From Pegoplata infirma (lineage: Eukaryota; Arthropoda; Insecta; Diptera; Anthomyiidae): a stretch of 64,000 nucleotides of DNA. The notes under the pieces were generated by a model, which was given only the letters and a program-made list of their open reading frames with translations, did not search any database and was not told the DNA's origin. Of this stretch, positions 20,861 to 31,474 are shown piece by piece; position 1 is the first letter of the stretch, and every line of letters begins with the position of its first letter. Location: the NCBI GenBank assembly GCA_963921195.1, contig OY992537.1, forward strand, positions 175,167,021 to 175,231,020, written 5' to 3'. Position numbers and translations under genes: made by a program.

Positions 20861-23264
20861 GCTTCAAAAATAATTCGCCAGATCAATAACAGATGGCGAT
20901 GCAACAACTGTACTCAAAATTATTAACACGCGCAATTACAGTGTTGCCATACTGAAGCCCTTCTATCTTTCAAATCTTTCATCTCTCTTCTATCCCCTTT
21001 CCGAAAGAAACATCACGCTTACATTAGTAATTGATAGGCAGCATTGCCTGAGTGTTGTTTCTTTTAAAAAAAAAAAATAATAATAATGCACTTTTAAAGT
21101 GCATTTTACAAAACTTTTATCCCTTTTAATTTTTTTTACTTGCATAATCGAAAAATTTATAATTTTTACTACAAAAAATGTCTTCCGGTTTTTGTGCACG
21201 TTATGTGCACTAGTTTAGTTTTTTTAATTTTTTTTTGTTATTTATACTAATTCAAAAATGTAAGTAGTAAAAGGAGTCAATCCATTTTTAAAACTACTTT
21301 TTGTTCAAATTACAATATTTTATTATTTTAAAAAAAAAAAAACAAAAAAAATCTACTTGTTAAGGATTTTTCTTTTTTTTAAATTGCATTTTTGTTTTTA
21401 AATAGTTTGCATTGATATTATTAGCATTTTAAATTAAGTTTTTTTTCATTAAATGTGGTTTTTATGAAAAAAATTATGATCTAAAAAAATTCACTGAGGG
21501 GGTGCTTTAGTTTTGGCCAATACTGTATATTCTTTTCTTAATTTTTTTTACAATAATAATAATAATATATGTGTATTAATATTTGCAATTGTCGGTATTC
21601 CCTATTTAACATGTTTTTATAACTTAAAAAATAAAAATTATATATTAAAAATAAGTATTAGTAACTTTAAAAAAAAAATATTTAAACTAGTGCACATAAC
21701 GTGCAAAAAAACAGAGGACATTTTTTTGTAGCAAAAATTATAAATTTTTCGAGTATGTAAGTAAAAAAAATTAAAAGGGTTAAAATTTTGCAAAATGCAC
21801 TTTAAAAGTGCATTTGCATTAATAATGCACTTTTAAACCACCAACTTTTTTCATCCTAATTAATGTAAAAATAGACTCGTTAACCATCATTTTGGGCATT
21901 GAAAAATAATAAAATACCGTTATTGAAAAAATTTAAAAAAATGCATTTCAAAACTGCATTTGACTTTATAGTGCACTTCCTTACTACATATATGTATTTT
22001 TGAACGTTTTTAATTAAAAAAAGACAAACGCACCACTCTTATGTAATTAAGATTAATGAGAATCGACAAATTATTAAGAAAATCTAAGTGTTTATATTGT
22101 AGTCTAGTATAAATAACAAAAAAAAAATAAAAAATATATGGGAAAATTAAGTAACATTTTAAAAAAAAAAATGATTACCAATAGTTCGGCTATCGTGCAC
22201 AAAGTTCGGAGGACATTTTTTTCTAGTAAAAATGATAAAGAAAATAATAATGTTAAATAAAAAAAATCAAAAGGGATAAAAGTTTCGCAAAATGCACTTC
22301 AAAACTGCATTTGCATTTAAAATGCACTTTTAAACCACCAACTTTTTCCATCTTTTTAAATGTAAAAATAGACTAACGTACCATCATTTTGCGCTTTATT
22401 TCATAAAGATACAATAAGTACTTAAAAATATATAGCTGTTCAAAGTTTCACAGATTTTGCATTTTTTTTATTTTTTAAAAAACGAAAATCGCGAATAAAA
22501 TCGCGATTTTTTTAAATTCTTTGGATCTGATAAATGATATCTTTAAATGGTTCCATAGCGCTTGTGTGTGCAAAATATTGGAAAAATTCAAAGACCCCTG
22601 GTCAGATTTTATTCGGTCTCTCATGGAATTGATGATATATATTATTGATCCATGATCGATTCTAAGACATTCTGTGAATGTCCGTCTGTCCGTCCGTCCG
22701 GCTGTCTGTCAAAATAAAACAGCTATCCTCCTGAAACTTGGCACGAATATGTCTTATGGTCCTAGGCAGGTTAAGTTTGGAAGTGGGCAAAATCGGACTA
22801 GGGGGAAAAAAGTTTCCCTTGAAGAACTAAACCAACACTTTTTTACATGTTTTTTTTATTATTGTTAAAAAAACTAAACATTTAGTATATTTATCGCGAT
22901 GGGAAGGTGCTCTCAACGTCCCCCACTGACCCCATCACACACCCCTCCCCTAAAAAAGAACGCCCTGACAATTTTTTTTTTATTTTTTTTACGTTTTGGA
23001 GGGTATAAAAGTTGCCGCACAGCCGAATTTTACACTCTCACTTGTTTCTTGTAAATTTACCATTTCTTTTTAATTTTTGCGGTTTTAAAACAATATTTTT
23101 TACCAATAAAATTGTTTATTTTACCAATTTTTGGCGCATTGAAAATTACGAGAAAATCCTCGTAATTTTACGAGAATTTTACCTACCTCCTATTTTACGA
23201 GAATAGCCTCGTAAAGTTGTGAGATTTTTTGGTAATTTTACAAGATTTTTTTTTTGTTGAGTGT

Positions 23265-24073
23265 AAAAAAATAAAAAATATCCGCTAAAAAATTCAAAAT
23301 ATGCGCTAAAAAGCCCTAAAATGTGCACTAAAAAAATAAAATGTGTGCAATAAAAATCTTAAATAATAAAAATTAAACAATAAAACAAATTAATTTCAAT
23401 TTGTGTTTTTGTTAATTTATGCCAAAATATGCAAAAATAAGCACTTAAAAGTTGGAAATATGCACCAAATATGCATTTAAAGCCAAAATATGAAAAATAT
23501 GCATTTTCACCAAAATATGCAAAAACAAATCGATGTCATTTTAAATCAAATTTCTTGATTCGGAAAGATAATTGGTCGATATCGTTTTTAGAACATCGAC
23601 AAAAAACATGCATTTGCATGGAAATCACATTCCAAATTATAATATAAACCCTCAACCGCATGGAACTGCATATGTATTACCATTTCTTTTTTTTTGGCAA
23701 ATCTGTTAAAATTTGTATAATATTTTGTTAAGGATTTCCACACTTTTAAATCACATAACTCAAGAACGGCATCATGCGTTAGTTCACTACCAATTAAATA
23801 AAAATTTAAAAATATACGAATTTTTGCACTTTTCAAGTCAATTTTTGCAGAGGAAAAACATAGTTTCGAAAAAGTGGTCTATTCTCCCTTATTCTCATGA
23901 ACTGTTCGTTTGTTTACCGATGGCCACAAAGCTTGTATTTCAAGTTTTTTACAATAATCGGAATTTCCAAAAAAGACTTTTTGACAATGTTTTTTTTCTA
24001 CGTAGTTCCATTTTTTCAGCAAATATACCTATAACAATTTTTGCCCTCTAAAAATCTGGATTTCCAAAATATG
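23265..24073. repeat. ATATGC-rich degenerate repeat block
   Basis: Between 23270 and 23530, and again at about 24060, the motif AAAATATGC (CCAAAATATGC, GAAATATGCACC) recurs at irregular spacing. The middle (23545-24050) has long open frames on both strands (112 residues plus, 82 residues minus) that look like no family I know. Overlapping frames on both strands argue against coding. Confidence 0.4.
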
Positions 24074-24552
24074 CACTCAAAAAAAATCTTGTAAAATTAC
24101 AAGAAAACTTGTAACTTTTTTTTTTGCTACCTGCTATTTGAAAAAAATTCCTAGTAATTTTACAAGCTTTTTACCAATAATTTTATAATTTTACAAGGTT
24201 TTTACCAATAAAATTGTAAATTTACAAATTTTTTGATAAGATAAAATTTACAAGGAGGTTTAGTAAAATAGGAGGTAGAAAAAAATCTAGTAAAGTTAGA
24301 TTTTTTTCTACCTCCTATTTTACGAAAATTCTTAGTAATTTTACAAGCTTTTTACCAATAATTTTGTAATTTTACAAGATTTTTATTAATAAAATTGTAA
24401 ATTTACAACTTTTTTGGCGAAATAAAAGTTACAGGAAATTCTCGTAAATTTACTAGATTTTTTTGTTGTAAAAAATCTTGGAAATTTGTAAAATTACAAG
24501 AAAAACTGTAAAATTACAAAGAAAAATGTAAATCTCGTTCGAAAATTATTTG
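24074..24552 (+). mobile_element. Family K1 element, right end missing
   Basis: It begins CACTCAAAAAAAATCTTG and has the CTACCTCCTATTTTACGAAA module twice (near 24128 in a variant form and near 24308), then AAAACTGTAAAATTACAAAG and CTCGTTCGAAAATTATTTG. In the intact 557-bp relative (36385-36941) the matching segment is followed by TTTTTTGAGTG; here it runs into unrelated sequence, so the right end was lost. Confidence 0.65.
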
Positions 24553-25613
24553 TTAACTTTTGAAGTCAATTTTTTGAAAATTTTAAATTTTTTATCAAAA
24601 TTCCCTATTTCATTTTAACCATCAATTGACGTTTTTTTAAATTTCAACTGATATTGTAAAAATTTCAATTGTTGTTTTCGGAATTACAATTGAAAAAGGA
24701 ATATACGATATTACACTTTCCTTAATCCAATTTAAATTTTTAATAACAATATTACATGTTATATTTACACATACATTAAGTATGCGAACTGTTGCACTGC
24801 TCATTTATTATTTATTTATTGACGCATATTAAAAATTGTATGTACTTTAGTGTATCAAATGCATACAACCAACATTTTGTAACCGGCCAAGTGACCAACC
24901 AACCGACAATTTATTTATATGTATATGTGGCACACAATGCCCAGACCATCATAATCAGTAGCCCACGTGACGGTGGACAGGTAAGTGTGTCACTATAGGT
25001 TGATGCATAACAGACTTATGAAAGAATACAATTATAATTTCATGGAATGCTAAATTTTATAAGATTTTCATATTAAAATTAACACATTTTGAACCGGACA
25101 TGGATGTGCAACGATCTATGTATATCAGAGTAAATTTGAAAATTTGATCTGCGGGTACTTTCAACATAATACATTAGTAGATTTACTATTTTTTTTTGCT
25201 AATGCTAGTTAGCTAACCTTTAGCAAATTTTTAGTTGAGATTAGCATGTTATTAATATCTTGTAAACTTCATTATGCGCATTAGCAATTTTAAGCAAAAT
25301 TTTAACTAATTTTTTTTTGCTAAATTTAAAATTGAGTTGACCAAGTTTTTACAAGCTTTTTTTTTAAGAAAACTTAAACTCGGAAACTAAGCCAGATGGA
25401 GCAAAATGGAGGCCATTTTTGGTTCTCGGGTTACCATAATATCGCTGGTCCACTTCACATGTGTAGAACCTAATGGGTCCTAACTTTGGATCCAAAAAGT
25501 TAGCATTCCCGAAAATTTTAAAATGCTCATAATTCGGTACATATTGCCGACGCAACAAAACGTCCAAAAACATGTTTGTACACCTGACGTTGCACATTGG
25601 GTTGAATGAGAGG
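24553..25613. other. Mixed interval: possibly unique DNA, K3 fragment, repeat family X
   Basis: 24600-25130 has no repeat I recognise and contains the candidate exon listed separately. 25170-25370 is rich in TTAGCTAAATTT-type words (TAGTTAGCTAACCTTTAGC) and looks like a piece of the K3 subfamily. 25370-25600 begins with CGGAAACTAAGCCAGATGGA and AATGGAGGCC, a block resembling CGAAAACTAAGCGAGATAGA at 57847 and 58166; I call this repeat family X. The 77-residue minus-strand frame over it has no recognised domain. Confidence 0.35.
24945..24980 (+). CDS. Candidate host micro-exon (speculative)
   Basis: A strong consensus 5' splice site, CAG then GTAAGT (24978-24986), follows a 36-base stretch of balanced composition that translates as TIIISSPRDGGQ and is preceded by AG. 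Twelve codons in phase 0 would be compatible with an exon. The sequence upstream has only a weak pyrimidine tract, and I do not recognise the peptide. A chance match is quite possible in 64 kb. Confidence 0.2.
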
Positions 25614-27370
25614 CAAAGTGGCGCTTTATTCAGGGAAGCAGTAATTTTAACATATAAAATTTTTTAATTAATGAATGATAAATAATTCATTAGAAAGCAC
25701 CCTTTTAAAGAGAAAACATGTGTTTTATATTTATTTTTAACCTGTCAGAATTTTTTTAGTGTTTCTTGAATATTGAACTTGATTCCCAATTTAGGCTGTA
25801 ACTTTTAAACCAAAAGCGATAATTTAATGAATACAGTTTCAAATTAAAGTATTTTTAATGCAATAATAAAAATTTAAAACAATAAAAAATAAATATGTGT
25901 TAATACTTGCATAAAATTTGTTCAAAGTCGGATTTTTGTGTTACACCAAAATTAAAATTTTCCATAAAAAAGCCAGGAAAGTTGTAATTCTGAACTATTA
26001 TTATCATATTTGTCAGATATTATATTACACCACCCAGAGACATCTGCTTACCCCGCCCCCGCCCCCTTCTCACTCCCCACAAAAACCGTCCCTGTCATTT
26101 TTATATTTTTTGCTTGTTGGAGGGTATCAAAGATTTGGCACAGCCGAATTTCAAACTCTTACTTGTTTATATATAGCTTACAAAGACCCACAAAAAAGGT
26201 CTAGACCACTAATACTTATGTATTTTTACCTTCTAAATTCAATTCCGCGATCAGAATTAAATTCTATCGTTGGGTTTTTCTCTAATTTACAAGGAAAGTC
26301 CCCAAAAGTGAACTGACCCGATTTCCTTTTTAATTTGACTAACAATAAGCTAACATTTTTTAAAATTTTATTTCGGTATGTAATGTTCAAGTCTGATTTA
26401 TTACGAAGAAAATAAGAGCTTTTTTCATAAAATCCATCAAAAATTGCATAAGTTACTAGCATTTTAACAAAAATGCATTGATTCACAACATAAATACAAC
26501 TGTTTTTGTATAAAACTGAAATAACGCGTTTTTGTTCAAATGCATGTAACTTCTGCTATTTTTGACGGATTTTATTTAAAATACTCTTGTTTTCTACGTA
26601 ATAAATCAGATTTGCACCTTACATACAGAAATAAAATAAAAAAAATTTCGTAACTTTGTCAAATTCACAAGGAAATTAGGTGGGTTCACTTTGCGAACTT
26701 TCCTTGTAAATCTCAGGAAACCCCAACTATAGAATTCAATTCTGATAACAGAATCGATTTTAGAAGGTCAAAATACATAACGATAAGTGGATCTAGTTTC
26801 TGGGTCAGAAACTTTTTTGTTTTTTTGTGATGAAGTGTTATTGAAGCCACCGTATTTTTTTCATAAACTCTTAAATAAAAAAATAACGGCATTAAACGCG
26901 GACGTTTTTTTTCTTTTAAATTAAAGCTTATACTATATGCTTTATTATCACAATGTATAAGCAACAACAACCTCTTACATTTTTTTTTATATTCCATCAA
27001 GAATTAAAAATACTCCAATTTTGGAACATTTTACAAAAAAATTTCAAAAATATTTTTACAACAATTTTCAAAAAACAAAAAACAGAAATGTATTTGAAAA
27101 TGCCTGAAGTTGATGGTTCCATAATAAAAAAATTACTTTTGAATGAATAAATACCAAAAAAAAAATATAGAAATAAGTTGATTTTCAATTTTTAGCACCA
27201 TATTCAAAAACACAAAAAATTATTTGATTTTGACGGCGGATTGCAAGAAAAGTAAACAACTCAGAATAATAATTGTGACAGATTTTTTAGTGTAATTTTA
27301 TATACTTTGACCCTAAATTAATAATTTTTGTAAAAAATTTTTTTTCAGTTTTGAATAAAGCGCCACTTTG
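25614..27370. mobile_element. Foldback element with CAAAGTGGCGCTTTATTCA ends
   Basis: The termini CAAAGTGGCGCTTTATTCA (25614) and its inverse (ending 27370) match over 19 bp. Internal arms also pair: ATCAGAATTAAATTCTATCG, TTTACAAGGAAAGTCC near 26250-26300 match the inverse of 26690-26760, and the match continues to a centre near 26507. A DINE 3' fragment (26020-26165) sits in the left arm. No clear target duplication was found. Open frames of 86 and 95 residues are arm sequence without domains. Confidence 0.65.
26020..26165 (+). mobile_element. DINE/Helentron-like 3' end
   Basis: A C-rich stretch (CCCCGCCCCCGCCCCCTTCT) is followed by GTCCCTGTCATTTTT, GGAGGGTATCAAAGATTTGG and CACAGCCGAATTTC, and ends ACTCTTACTTG then a T-run. 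The hairpin's left arm has one change (ATTTGGC). Confidence 0.65.
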
Positions 27371-28222
27371 GAAAGCAGATTTGGAACCACAATTAAGAGG
27401 TTAATCGAAAAAGAGTGTCCAGACCGCTGGCCCATCCAAAAGATGTTCCAATGTCGGTCAGTGTTTTATAATTTTGTCATTATAAAAAAACTTTGAAGCC
27501 TTATAACCAGGGACAGGACCTTCATGCACTAAAATACTATGTCTTAGGAGTTTTGATTTGGAGTTATGGTAAAAAATTTACAACTTTTTCTTGTAAATTT
27601 GCCATTTTTTTCTGAAACTTTTGCAGCTGATAACAAACATGTCATCAAAAATTATAAATTTACAAATTTTGAAGTGAAAACTTTTTAATGGCAATGAGGG
27701 TTGAAAAATAAAAAGATTTAATTCTTTTATATTTATACAGTAAACAAAATTAACAACAAAAACATGTTATAACAATAACTTTCATATAAAAAATTATTGT
27801 CACCCTAAATTAACACCTTCAATATATTTGTGCAAAAAACTGTAAAAATCGATTTTATTTCAATCGTTTTTTTTTTATATTTCCAAAGGGAATTTGTTTG
27901 TTAAATGTGATTGATATATTCATGTATTGACACTTGTTTTTTTTTTGTTGTTATTCAATTTAACAAATATTTGTACAAATAATTCTCCAACACTCAGTGT
28001 AAAAATTGCCTTAATTTTATGCTTTTTAATAAATATTTTAATAAAAAAATATATATTTAATAAATTTTTAAATAAATGTAAATCCGTCAAAAAAAATGGG
28101 AGTATATTGACTATGTGATTACGTGTGTAACACACCAAAATATCTGGGTCTGGGATTCAAAATGTAATACATATATTAGCGATTCTTATTCGAACAAGCC
28201 TATTAATTATCTCTACTCGCTA
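27371..28222. other. Interval with no assignable element
   Basis: 27371-27480 is less AT-rich and reads on the plus strand as FGTTIKRLIEKECPDRWPIQ in a short frame next to the foldback. I do not recognise it; it may be part of family X or an old coding fragment. 27500-28222 is AT-rich with A/T runs and two complementary open frames at 27920-28138 that look spurious. Confidence 0.3.
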
Positions 28223-28778
28223 CACTCAAAATAATAACTCTGTAATATATAAAAAAAAAATCAAGCGTACACACAAAAAAAAACTTTGTCAAATTACTAG
28301 GAAAAGTCTCGTAATCCAATTTTTACCAATATTTGACAGTTTTCCTTGTTTTTTAACAAATCGAAATTTACATTTTTTTCTGTAATTTTACATTTTTTTT
28401 TGTAATTTTACAAATTTCCAAGATAATTTTACAAAAAAAAATCTAGTAAATTTATTTGCTCAAAAAAAAACTGTAAATTAACAATTTTATTGGTAAAAAG
28501 CTTGTAAAACTACAAAATTATTGGTAAAAAGCTTGAAAAATTACTAGGAATTCTCGTAAAATAGGAGGTAGCAAAAAATCTAGTATAATTACGAAACCTC
28601 TTTATAATTTTATCGTGTCAAAAAATATGTAAATTTACAATTTTATTGGTAAAAATCTTGTAAAATTACAAAATTATTGGTAAAAATCTTGTTAAATTAC
28701 TAGGAATTTTTGTCAAATAGGAGGTAACCAACAAAAAAAAGTTACAAGTTCTTCTTGTAATTTGACAAGTTTTTTTTT
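28223..28778 (+). mobile_element. Family K2 left-end scrap followed by a K1-like element
   Basis: 28223-28260 has only the K2 left end, CACTCAAAATAATAACTCTG. At 28270 a new element starts CACACAAAAAAAAACTTTG and runs through GGTAAAAAGCTTGTAAAACT and two reversed copies of the AATAGGAGGTAG module (near 28560 and 28717). It stops near 28778 without the GAGTG end, so it is truncated. Confidence 0.55.
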
Positions 28779-28839
28779 CAAATTTCATGGCTTAATTTTT
28801 TTCCTAAAAATTCCCACTCTAAAGCGCCATTTTTTTGTA

Positions 28840-28893
28840 AATATTTTGAAGGGTAATTTAGATTCGGCACAACCAAATATAACACTTTCACTT
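28840..28893 (+). mobile_element. DINE/Helentron-like 3' end scrap
   Basis: TTTTGAAGGGTAATTTAGA then TTCGGCACAACCAAATATAA and CACTTTCACTTA match the family's terminal 50 bp, with the hairpin's right arm decayed. Confidence 0.5.
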
Positions 28894-29404
28894 ATTTTGT
28901 ATCATGATGATATTGCAATGATGCTTTTTTTTTATTTAAATAAATATTAATATGTTGTTGCAAAATATTGATTTAAAAAAATGTATGTTTGCAAAATATG
29001 GTGTTTATAAAAAATAAATTTGTAAAAATAAATTTGTAAAAATGGAGCTCGCAAAGCACTCGTTCTCTCCTAGAAATATTTATGTGAATGCAATCCCACG
29101 TGTTCAATGTTGACACAAGTTGAAACTGAGAAGGTGCTAGATCTCAGAGAAATGGGTGCTAGATTGGGTGCTAGATTTTTTTACAGTTCGTGTATAGAGT
29201 GCCCCTGACTTAGAAAATTTTAGACTTTCACTGCTGCTAAACCCTGCATTTGTTAAACGACCTAAAATGATTACCTGGTTAATCGGTTAAAGTTTCCAAT
29301 TTCGGCCAAAAATTCACAAAATTTTAAAAAAATATTTTCAAATTTTTTTAATATGCTCAAAACAAAATATTTTTTTTAAATGTTCTCACATAAAAAATAT
29401 AATA
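28894..29404. other. Interval with GTGCTAGAT repeats, no gene
   Basis: GGGTGCTAGATT and GGTGCTAGATCT recur near 29130-29180, and the same words return near 36150-36235 (GTGGGTGCTAGATCTAGCAC). This points to a dispersed repeat whose ends I could not fix. The rest is AT-rich. Confidence 0.35.
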
Positions 29405-31250
29405 CACTCAAAAAAAAACCTTGTAGAGTTACCAAAAAATCTCGTGATTTTACGAGGCCATTCTCGTAAAATAAGAGGTAGGTAAAATTCTCGTAAAAAA
29501 AATTACGAGGAAATAATTTTAAATGCGCCAAAAATTGGTAAAATAACCAAATTTATTGGTAAAAATATTGTTTTACAACCGGAAAAATGAAAAAAATGGT
29601 AAACTTACAAGAAACAAGTGAGAGTGTTAAATTCGGCTGTGCCGAATCTTTTATACCCTCCAACACGTTAAAAAAAAAAAAACAGGGGCGTCTTTTTTTT
29701 TTTTTGGGGGGGGGGGGGGGTAACGTCGGTGGGAGACAATCTTCCTGGAACCAACTGCAAGACTTTGAACTTCTTTAGACATAAAATTGTTTCGTTTGCT
29801 AAGCAAAAGTTCAAAAAAACCTATAAAAAATGGCTTTTTTTAGAGGTTTGTTTAGTTCTTAAGAGGGGAACTTTTTTCCCCCTGATCCGATTTTGCTCAT
29901 GTTCGAACTTAACCAGCCCAATACCATAAGACATATTCGTGCCAAATTTCAGGAGTCTAGCTCTTTTACTTTGGACTGTGTCGTGTCTTCCACAGACGGA
30001 CGGACGGACAGACGGACATCGCTAGAATGTCTTAGAATGGATCACTGATCAATAATATATATCATCAATTCCATGAGAAATCGTTGAATTTTGCGCATTT
30101 TCTGACCAGGGGTCTTCTGATTTTTGTTATATTTGGTACACACAAGCGCTATGGAACCATTTAAAGATATCATTTATCAGATCCAAAGAATTTAAAAAAT
30201 TCGCGATTTTATTCGCGATTTTCGTTTTTTTAAAAATCAAAAAAATGCAAAATCTGTAAAGCTTTGATCAGCTATATATTTTTAAGTACTTATTGTATCT
30301 TTATAAAATAAAGCGCAAAATGATGGTACGTTAGTCTATTTTTACATTAAAAAAGATGGAAAAAGTCGGTGGTTCAAAAGTGCATTTTAAATGCAAATGC
30401 AGTTTTGAAGTGCATTTTGCGAAACTTTTACCCCTTTTGATTTTTTTTTATTTAACATTATTATTTTCTTCATCATTTTTACTAGAAAAAAATGTCCTCC
30501 GAACTTTGTGCACGATAGCCGAACTATTGGTTATAATTTTTTTTTAAAAAAGGTTACTTAATTTTCCCATATATTTTTTATTTATTTTTTGTTATTTATA
30601 CTAGACTACAATATACACACTTAGATTTTCTTAATAATTTGTCTATTCTCATCAATCTTAATCACATAAGAGTGGTGCAATTGTCTTTTTTCAATTAAAA
30701 ACGTTCAAAAATATAAGCAGTAAGGAAGTGTACTACAAAGTCAAATGCAGTTTTGAAATGCATTTTTTAAAATTTTTTCAATGAACATATTATATTATTT
30801 TTTAATGCCCAAAATGATGGTTAACAAGTCTATTTTTATATTAATTAAGATGAAAAAAGTTGGTGGTTTGAAAGTGCATTATTAATGCAAATGCACTTTT
30901 AAAGTGCATTTTGCAAAACTTTTATCCCTTTTAATTTTTTTTTTACTTTCATAATCGAAAAATTTATAATTTTTACTACAAAAAAATGTCTTCCGTTTTT
31001 TGTGCACGTTATGTGTTATGTTTTAATAATTTTTTTACAAAAAATGTTTATTAAGTTTATCATAACTTTTTTTGTTATTTATACTAATTCAAAAATGTAA
31101 GTAGTAAAAGGAGTCAAATCCATTTTTAAAACTACTTTTTGTTCAAATTACTTATTAATTTTTATTTATAAACAAAACCCTGAAAGTCCTCGTTCTATAA
31201 AAACACCTTAAAATTAATATTTTGTTGCAAATCCGTTCCTTTCTTAATTA

Positions 31251-31336
31251 TATCACGGGACTTGCATTGATCCATTATTCCATCAAATCTATGAATCGAC
31301 CGAATTCCTTGGCCAGAGCAGCAATACCAGCCCATT
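31251..31336 (-). pseudogene. Tc1-type transposase fragment (left arm)
   Basis: The minus strand reads GQGIRSIHRFDGIMDQ, the inverted counterpart of the plus-strand fragment at 31363-31474. In Tc1 transposases this region follows the conserved VKHGGG..M.WGCF block. Only about 28 residues remain, and stops occur beyond. Confidence 0.65.
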
Positions 31337-31362
31337 TTTAATTTAAGTATTGCAAAACAACG

Positions 31363-31474
31363 GTCAAACACGGAAGGGGGAATTTAATGATCTGGGATTG
31401 CTTCTCTGGTCAAGGAATTCGGCTTATTCATAGATTTGATGGAATTATTGATCTATTCAAGTCCCGTGACAAGG
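31363..31474 (+). pseudogene. Tc1-type transposase fragment (right arm)
   Basis: The plus strand reads VKHGRGNLMIWDCFSGQGIR then LIHRFDGIIDLFKSRD. This fits the Tc1 catalytic core (VKHGGG...WGCF...G.G.L..I.G.M....Y), in which the Asp after the WxC block region is part of the DD34E triad. It has no start, no amino-terminal DNA-binding domain and no C-terminus. Downstream is GAAGGGGTGCTATAGTTTTG, resembling a decayed Tc1 terminus. Confidence 0.7.

Larger units (their letters stand above)
19617..22634. mobile_element. Large foldback element, copy 1
   Basis: The ends are CATCAATTCCATGAGA and its inverse TCTCATGGAATTGATG. The arms (about 1.2 kb each) share long blocks such as CGCGATTTTATTCGCGATTT, AAAATGATGGTACGTTAGTC, GTGCATTTTAAATGCAAATG and GTGCACGATAGCCGAACTAT. 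ATAT, ambiguous because it lies in an AT repeat, appears to be the target duplication. A Tc1-type terminus (GGGGGTGCTTTAGTTTTGGC then CAATACTG, to 21525) lies in the right arm. The left arm carries two inserts (20115-20408 and about 20652-21080). The sister copy is 30063-32862. Confidence 0.8.
19525..23044 (+). mobile_element. DINE/Helentron-like element split by a foldback (copy 1)
   Basis: The 5' part (19525-19616) reads TATACCCTCCAACAACAG through GGGGACCCCATAAAGTATAT. The 3' part (22635-23044) has CATTCTGTGAATGTCCGTC, the GGGGGAAAAAAGTTTCCC block, a C-rich stretch and GGAGGGTATAAAAG. The hairpin's left arm is damaged (GTTGCCGCACAGCCGAAT), while the end ACTCTCACTTG is kept. The 3' junction with the K host (ACTTG then TTTCTTGTAA) is the same as in the copy at 29615-32952. 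Confidence 0.75.
17948..23263 (-). mobile_element. Family K1 host carrying three DINE copies and a foldback
   Basis: The ends are CACTCAAAAAAAAAAAA (17948) and TTGTTGAGTG (23263), with TA on both sides. Aligned with the 736-bp K1 copy at 16395-17130 it is reversed. Into it are inserted DINE elements at 18506-18891, 18935-19502 and 19525-23044; the last contains a foldback, which contains a hairpin MITE and a tRNA-like insert. This gives up to four nested levels. Host sequence survives between them, for example the GTAAATTTACCATTATTG stretch at 18897-18914. Confidence 0.75.

Noticed and set aside
23588..24051. Overlapping open frames of 112 (plus) and 82 (minus) residues as a possible gene
   Set aside because: Both strands are open over the same AT-rich stretch, there is no recognisable domain, and the block sits among ATATGC repeats.
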